Assembly (NCBI RefSeq): GCF_021869535.1
Contig: NW_026262701.1
Location: forward strand, 1,255,501-1,319,500
Reading direction: 5' to 3'
Origin: Mytilus californianus
Taxonomy: Eukaryota; Mollusca; Bivalvia; Mytilida; Mytilidae
Length of the DNA: 64,000 nt
Below are positions 57,110 to 64,000 of the stretch, piece after piece; position 1 is the first letter of the stretch; the number at the start of each line of letters is the position of its first letter. Both the position numbers and the translations under genes were made by a program. The notes beneath the pieces are model-generated. The model did no database searches and had not been told where the DNA came from. It saw nothing but the letters and a program-made list of their open reading frames with translations.

Positions 57110-58122
57110 CAAATGCCAAATGATGTAAATAAAGGCAAAAGTAGTATACCGCTGTTCAATAGTCATAAATCGATTTAACTGAAACAAATCCGGGTCACAA
57201 ACCAAAACTGAAGGAAACACATCAACAATAAAAGGAAACAAAACGGAACAACAGAAACACTGAACTGCTACAAAAGCAAACGCCAACATACATAGAAACG
57301 GACTATGTGATAACAACTGTCATATTCCTGACTTGATACAGGACATTTTAAGAAAAAAATGGTGGGTTGAATCTGGTTTTATGGCTAGCCAAACCTTCCG
57401 CTTATATGGCAATGTTACAAATACCGCTAAAATGACATATTACGTGACAGAAATACAGTACAATTAAATGCAAGAACATTCAGGACAGAGAAATACATAA
57501 AGTAATGATATAATAGTACATTTCAACATGTAAACAGAATAACAACGAAGACCTAAAATTAATTTACGACAGAACACAAATACAGCACAATAGAATAATG
57601 AACTGTGCGTCACACAAATGTCTCAACGCCATAAAAAGTGACGTCACAGGTAAATTTCTAAAATAGAATTTAAAATTGGGATTAAGTTTATAATGGTGTT
57701 ATTGATGTATTTTCTAACCATTACAAGAATATTAATATAGAATTGTGTAAGTAATGGTGTAATTATTTGTATTTTATAACCATATCGGTTTTTCTTCTAA
57801 GTCAAATATATAAAAATAAATCCTGTGCATATAGTTGCTTTAAACTAAAATTCATATAAATGAACTAGGTGATTAATATCTTTACTTTTACATACATATA
57901 GAAAATAAAAATAGAATTAAAACCACAAACGATAAGACATAAAACAACATCCAACCAGAATTACAAATGAAACCTCATAACTAAATACATGAATGTTGGA
58001 TGTACAAATACCGAGACAATAGCAATAGCAATGCGAATTTACACTCAGCAAAACAGTCATATTCGGGAATAGGTCACGTTCGGTACTTATAACACCAGAC
58101 GACGTAGATGGTAAACCACAAT
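57110..58122 (-). repeat. 3' tail of the large Penelope-like copy
   Basis: Minus-strand DNA between the RT stop (58,123) and about 57,110, matching the tails at 49,150-50,100 and 51,040-51,545. There is no GIY-YIG endonuclease coding in this stretch. Confidence 0.7.
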
Positions 58123-59860
58123 CTAAGACGTGGTAAAAATGTCATTAGTTAGTTTAGACACAGACACATGGTATAGATCAACCAATTTGTGATGGTGTCC
58201 ATAAAATTTAACGAGTGTCATTTTGAATTTTTCCTCCTCATAACTCTGTTGGAGCAGTTTCTGCGTAAGGAGCACACTTCTGTATATGAAGTCCGTAGAG
58301 TGTGAACATTCACGAGGATAACGTATCAACTGAGATATGTAAACACCATACGATGGGGCAGAGGGTATGTTACTGCTGAGAAATGGGAAATTGATAATTT
58401 GGAAGTTGAAATTGCCCCGTTTGTCATAGATTTTAGTGTGAAGTCGTCCATCGGTGTCAATATTGAGGAAAAGATCAAGGTATGAAGCAGTCCTTTTAGT
58501 ATCAGTTTTATCCTTAATTTCAAGTTCACTGGGATATATGAGAGGTAAGTACTGGGTGAAATACGGGTTATTCAGTGATAGGACATCATCAATATATCTG
58601 AAAGTAAAATTAAAGAATTTTGCAAGGTGCTTTTTCTTTTTGTCTTTTAGAAGGTTTTGAATGAATTCTGCTTCATACGAGTACAAAAACACTAATCGGC
58701 CAGTAGGGGTGCCCAATTAGTACCCATTGGAATACCGACTGTCTGTTGAAATATCAATCCTCCAAACTCAACAAATATATTGTCGATCAAAACGTCCAGC
58801 ATTTTGATGATATCATCTTCAGTATATATTCTGGTAGAATCAGTGTGGTTCTTCACAACCCAAAACAAGAAATTTATATCTACAATTCCCATTTTTATAG
58901 AAAAAGCTCTGTTTAATGAGATGGTGAAGTCGATCTTTTAATTGAGCATGGGGAATAGTAGTGTAAAGCGTAGAAAAATCACTAGTTTTAATGTTGCTGC
59001 AAAATTGCAGAGATTGTGATCTAAGATTTAGTAGTAGATCTTTAGAACTTTTAAGAATCCACATCTAATTGACACCACTGGTGGAATATATCTCATCACA
59101 ATATTTTCGAAGGCCATCTTTTACTGTAGAAAGAATAGTAGTCAGCACTTTAGAAAGATGTTTAGTTGAACATCTTGATGATTCGGCTATGTATCGTTCT
59201 TTATAAGAAGTTTTGTGAAGTTTTGGTATCCAGTATAATGACGGTAGATTTTCTTCGTTTTCTTTGATGTTAATACCAAAAGAAAGAAGGACAGATTTGT
59301 GATTTTGTAAAATTTCATCCTTTGTAAATGATGTTAAAGAATATGTAGGATTACTAGTTTTGCGGTTTATTCCAAGCTCTTTTGTAAGACATTCCAAGTA
59401 ATGTTTTTTTTTACATATGAAGACAATATTATTGGAGGCTTTATCTGCTGGAACAACGACATATTTTTCATACAAAAAGGATAAAGCATCCACAACCTTC
59501 GGGTTCTTGCATGGGTTAGAAACCCTTGTGCTCATAGTACATCGTAGTTTTTGAATGCGTTTCTGAATGCATGATCAAATAGCTTTGATCCATTTAGACA
59601 AAGTGTCCAGGTCTGGTTCATCTGGCTCGCGCTTTACCCATTTTCTGGCATAGTCTCAACTTCTTCCATCAGTAACCTGCCGTTCTTTTTCCAGTTGATG
59701 GGCTGATGAATTCTATATTTTGGTCCCTTGGCTAACAACTCTCTTAGTTGTCATTGGTAACGATGCCATGGTCGCCAGTAATAACATGACCAGTTGGACT
59801 ATAATTATATTTAGACGATGCACATGAGCAATCCGGAGGTCTGGATGCAATAGGTTTGGT
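58123..59860 (-). pseudogene. Penelope-like reverse transcriptase, near full length but broken
   Basis: The longest Penelope-type copy. From the 5' side on the minus strand: a degraded N-terminal zone with CSCASSKYNYSPTGHVITGD (59.7-59.85 kb), then VVVPADKASNNIVFICKK, WIPKLHKT, TSDFSTLYTTIPHAQLK (motif A, one TAG just before at 59065-59067), GIPMGTNWAPLLAD (motif B), FRYIDDVLSLNN (motif C with the catalytic Asp pair) and a thumb ending FYGHHHKLVDLYHV. Frame changes occur between about 58,840-58,890 and again near 58,700. No GIY-YIG endonuclease follows. Penelope-like elements copy themselves by priming at DNA ends or nicks. Lineage not assigned. Confidence 0.8.
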
Positions 59861-59955
59861 GTAAGTATATAAAATTACAGGTGTAGCTTTATTTTTAAAT
59901 TAATGAGGTATAGTTTTTGTCTTGATGCAACATGTAGGTCCTTTTGATCTTTCAT

Positions 59956-60270
59956 TTTTAAAGGATTTTGACAGCACTTTTTACATTTAGTTCCCAAGTG
60001 TAGTTGATCTCGGCTTCTAGTGTGGATTCTGACAGCACATTGTATGTATTCACCAAGTATAGTTGATCTTGGGTATTCATGTATATTCTGACAGTACTTT
60101 GATTATACATGTAGTTCCAAGTATTGTTGATCTTGGTTTCCAATGTGGATTCTTAAGATACCCACTTTACATATATAATATAGTCCCCAATGGCAAGTTG
60201 AGTTGATCTTGGCTTCTCGTGTGAATTCTGTCAGTACTTTGCAAAAAGTTCCCAATTAAAGCTGAACATC
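59956..60270. repeat. ~60-bp tandem repeat, five units
   Basis: Units share TTCTGACAG(C/T)AC..TT, TTCCCAAGTNTAGTTGATCT and TGG.TTCTAGTGTGG. Diverged; period 55-75 bp. The spurious ORFs are products of the repeat. Confidence 0.7.
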
Positions 60271-60549
60271 CTAGTACTCTTTACAACAAATCACACATGA
60301 TACATGTCTCATATGAACCAGTATTCAATATTTTGAAGCCTGAAATTAAATTTCAGAGTAATTTTGTCAGAAAAATTAACCATGATTGATATATAAGGGC
60401 ATAATGTAACTCAATTTTAAAAATAAAGTTAACACAGAGATTTGTCTCGTCTTTTTGTTATTTTGATGGTAAAATGCAAACGTTAAAATTAAAATAGAAG
60501 TACTTCAACATGTAAATTATGAAAAATATTGAAAGTCAATGAACCATTA

Positions 60550-60915
60550 CTGAAGGTACATTAACATGTACAGGGCCAAACAATCTCCATTGAAATGAAA
60601 TGAGATATGCCAATGCTAATACAACTGTATACCAAATATCATTGACCTACCACATATGGTTCCCCATACACTCACCTTATCACAAAACAATACATGTAAA
60701 CTAAGCAAAAGTTTCAAAGTCAATAGACCTTGACTGAGGGGGCGGGACCAAATAATCTCCATGGAAGATGTGTCAATGCTAATGCAACTGCATACCAAAT
60801 TTTACTAGTGGTTCCCAATAAACTGACCTAATCACAAACTTAAACATTGTTGAAGCTGCCGTCCCCGGAAACAGCATACATGTACCTATGTTTGCTTTTT
60901 GACTCTGTCAAGGCG
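60550..60915. repeat. ~175-bp tandem repeat, two units, with element-like end
   Basis: AATCTCCATTGAAATG... and AATCTCCATGGAAGAT... (near 60,583 and 60,758) head two units that share CAATGCTAATACAACTG and ACCAAAT. The array finishes with GAAGCTGCCGTCCCCGGAAA and CAAGGCGAAACAAA, resembling the end of the 54,780-56,570 elements. Confidence 0.55.
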
Positions 60916-61181
60916 AAACAAAATTGAAGAAGTTATGGTGTTCATTAAATAATGAGCCAACAAAATAGAATTAAATATATCATGTATATATTATCATGAT
61001 TATAGTGATTTTCTTTGATCAAGTAATTCTCTGTCAAATTCTGAATCCGTATATATTTCTACTCCTCATCAACCAATGTTGAGGTTACTTGTACATTTAA
61101 CCAGAAACCAAATTTAAATGGCCAATGTACCCTATTTTATTTGGATGTAACAGGAACTACATTATTTTTATTAGGCCTGAC

Positions 61182-61640
61182 CATTTTCCCTTAAACTGAC
61201 TTTTTTTTTGACGATCAATGCTTTTGAATGGGGACATATGGTTGGTCAATATTGTAATGGTCAAATACATAATACAATGGGTCTGACCTATATAATGTTT
61301 CACATGCGCAAAAGCCACCGTCCAAGACAAAGGTCACGAACTTACAAGCATGTCTACTTATTTTACGAAATCGGGTCACAATACGAAACATAGACAGATT
61401 GACCATGTTTCTGAAGCTATTCATCAATTAAGTGTATCAGACTGTTTGCAAATAAGTAAAGAATATTTACATTCACAGTGGATAATATTTGCTCCAAGGT
61501 TGTGAATTGTTTCTTCCGTTTCGAGATAGGGTAACGAACTTCCAATCATCGAGGAGACATTTTGGCACAGATATTTTACCATCAGCAGGTATCCATGGTA
61601 TCGTTAGCATGTTCACAATTAGTCAGTTTAAGGGAAAATG
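61182..61640. mobile_element. 459-bp MITE-like element with perfect 20-bp inverted ends
   Basis: CATTTTCCCTTAAACTGACT at 61182-61201 is the exact inverse of 61621-61640. No coding capacity and no clear target duplication, so it may be a MITE or solo inverted repeat. Confidence 0.65.
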
Positions 61641-62829
61641 AACACAGAAGGATAGCCAGCCATTACGATTATACCATGTAAAAACTAAGAAAAGTCATTT
61701 AGAATACATTGAACAAACATTATTTATGTTTTCACTCGTGAAAGTTTTCAGTCGCAGATATTTTCTTGAGTTTCGAGTATTTTGAGACAACCCCCCTATT
61801 TGTATTTTACGTGATACTGATAACATGTTGCTGCCTAAAATCTAAAAAAAATCTATGTTTTTATATGCAATAACTCTACCTTCAACTTTGTATATTCGCC
61901 AATATGTCTGTTATTCAGCTACGTGGTCGTATTCATCAGAAGTGTGTGCCGCACCACAATGGCAACCCTGAAATTTCTGTTGTACGATTTTGGCGCCAAA
62001 TTAAAGGGACACAACTCGCGCCTGACAAAGATACCGTATTTCACCAAAAATAATCTAAATTTCGCTTTGTAATTACAAAAAATTATACGCTGGACAATTT
62101 AATATCGTCCATTGATATAATTGCACACATTAATTTATTCAAGCAATCAATAGAGAATTCACAAAAAAGTAAGTAATGGGGTGCATTGAAATCAGACCTT
62201 ATTGGGTTGAGGGGTAAAACAAAAGTCCATAACTTTTTTAAAAGCCTGGTGAACCCCATCTTATTTTACATTAAAATGCTCGAAAGGTTCATAAATTTGA
62301 CATATCCGTTTTTAAAAAAATTCACCGGGGAAATTTTACGAAAAATCAATTTAACCAATATTTTAGCCTAAAACTGAAATTATAAAATGGCAAAATTTGG
62401 AGGTAAATCTAAAATTCAAAGCAATTTGGTGTCTAAAATAACCAAGAAACATGTTTAGATTTAGAATTTTAATTTTTTTTCACATGATAAACATACTGCC
62501 TTAGTTCTCAAAGTCTCTGAATTTGGCAAAGCTCTTATTGTTGAAAGGCTGGAAATGCTTGATAAATAGGGTCTAAATTGCACATTTCGCTGCATTTTGA
62601 GGAAAAAACGAGCCTGGTTACCCCCTTTTTTCGTTCAATTTTAGGATTCAGGATGAAAATTGGGGTGAGCCACCTTAAGCTCAAGGTTATTTTAAGACCG
62701 ATATATAGGATCTGTAAAGTTGATTTGTATTTTTAGCTTTATTACTGACTTTCCAAAAATCTCTTGTATTCGTAAAGCAAAATATACCTGTTTTTATGGA
62801 ACGCCACAGCTGTCTTATGTGGAACTCTG
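61641..62829. other. Unassigned stretch
   Basis: AT-rich, no gene or array recognised. Confidence 0.35.
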
Positions 62830-63310
62830 ATATAACTTTATGTTGTTTTATTATTACTTGATGATATTTTGTCTTTACTTAATATGGTTTTGACATTACG
62901 TAATGATGTTTTGATATAACTCAATATGGAATAGTCATTACTTAATGATATTTCGATATTACACGATATGGTTTCGTATTGACTTGGTATAGTTTTGTCA
63001 TTACTCAATATGGTTTTGTCATTACTCGATGTGGTTTCACCATTATTTAATGTGGTTGTGTCATTAGTCAATGTGGTTTTAACATTACTTGATGTGAATG
63101 TGACTTAACGTTATGTAGTTGTTTTATTACGTGATGTGGTTTTGTTATTTCGTAATGATGATTTGCCTATTCTTTATATGGTTTTAACATTACGTAATGA
63201 TGTTTCAAAATTTGACGATTTTACACTACATGGTGTGTTTATTTCATTATTTGATGTGGTCCTGTCATTCTTTGATGTGGTTATCCCATTACTTGATGAG
63301 GTAAAACCAA
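62830..63310. repeat. ~24-bp minisatellite, about 20 units
   Basis: Repeats of TTTTGTCATTACTCNATNTGG with period near 24 bp. On the minus strand the period equals eight codons and gives a 77-residue open run of SNDKTILS-like units (63,071-62,838), which is more likely an effect of the period than a gene. Confidence 0.75.
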
Positions 63311-64000
63311 GTGACCAATTCGGAAAAATATGTTCTATTTTTAAACAGATTTCAATATATCGTTTGTTTAATGTGCTTTGGATGGGTATCGCTATCCATT
63401 GAGGTAAAGTTCAAATTAAAGTTCGAGTGGTTGTTCAGAGTTATTTGGTATGAAAAAGGGGAACGGGAGACAATAATAAGAAAAAAAGTATTAAAAAGTT
63501 TACAGTATTTCGGACATAATTGGGATATCCCCATACCACTTGGTCCTGTTGTTTTTATCATAAGTTCTCAAACGGAAGCAGTATTTTTGTAATAAATTTG
63601 TAAAATATTCCACGTAACTCTGTGACGGCGTGCACAAATTAGAAGGCAACTGTAAAATGCGCTTTTAAAAGTAGTTTTATACAACCGTGTTTAAAATATA
63701 TTTTAAATAGGAAGTTTTTATATGATAAAATGATGAATGCTAGCCATTAAAATCCACCTTACTTATAAAGTTATCAAAATTAAATCTATAAAGTATGAAA
63801 CGAACATAGAGAAAACGGCAAAATTATGTGAAACTTGTAACATAAAATAAGCATAAAATAGAGTTTTTGACCTAAAATTTATACAAATTCAACATATTTT
63901 CTTGTATTTTCGTAAAACAGATTTTTTCGGATTCGGACTATGACGTCATACGAAATTCACCGCAAAAAAAATTCAAAAACGGCCATGGTTGATGAGTTTG
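63311..64000. other. Unassigned stretch to the window end
   Basis: Short ORFs without domains; no repeats recognised. Confidence 0.35.

Noticed and set aside
54780-63310. CRISPR-like arrays
   Set aside because: The tandem units are 24-175 bp, imperfect and contiguous with no repeat-spacer alternation, and no cas genes; the DNA is eukaryotic.
1-64000. tRNA or rRNA genes
   Set aside because: No cloverleaf with A/B boxes or rRNA core sequence was recognised by eye; a tRNAscan or Rfam search would be decisive. The only tRNA-related signal is the Ty3 primer site.

Overview
The window looks like bivalve mollusc nuclear DNA, probably a mussel (Mytilus-like). It is AT-rich, has almost no host coding sequence, and is packed with mobile-element debris. 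The organism call rests on recognising mussel-type interspersed repeats (about 9.5, 33.5 and 34.5 kb), pearl/Helitron-like elements with tandem-repeat cores and microsatellite edges, many Penelope-like (PLE) fragments, and one AIG1/GIMAP-type GTPase exon, a family expanded in bivalves. No database search was possible, so family names come from motifs visible in the sequence.

Layout. 0-2 kb: two decayed L1/Tx1-like LINE pieces. 2-8.4 kb: a head-to-tail array of Helitron/pearl-like elements with ~125-bp internal repeats, each ending in a short hairpin followed by CTAG or CTTG. 8.8-11.6 kb: a 2.8-kb element with ~95-bp terminal inverted repeats and no transposase. 12.7-30.0 kb: a Ty3/gypsy LTR retrotransposon with two 1389-bp LTRs differing at three positions, a tRNA-Lys-like primer site, gag, a textbook -1 frameshift signal and an open pol. 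A 7.4-kb LINE in antisense orientation sits in its leader (14.3-21.7 kb). The LINE has three coding blocks: an SGNH-hydrolase-like ORF, a PHD plus zinc-knuckle ORF, and an endonuclease-RT-RNase H ORF with one frameshift and one nonsense codon. The spacer between the first two blocks holds three hairpins with unrelated stems and a near-invariant 22-nt loop.

30-38 kb: more hairpin plus tandem-repeat elements, mussel repeats and a foldback element. 39-41 kb: a PLE fragment and a large (TTA)n block. 41.7-43.2 kb: a triplicated exon-like repeat just upstream of the GIMAP-like exon, the only plausible host gene. 45-60 kb: repeated PLE fragments in both orientations, the largest at 58.1-59.9 kb, plus a nested ~140-bp repeat array. 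60-64 kb: minisatellites and a 459-bp inverted-repeat element.

The Ty3 element is the only unit that looks structurally complete. Its LTR identity implies recent insertion. The LINE inside it is nearly intact. The least explained signal is the covarying hairpin set in the LINE spacer, one copy of which overlaps the stop codon of the SGNH-like ORF.
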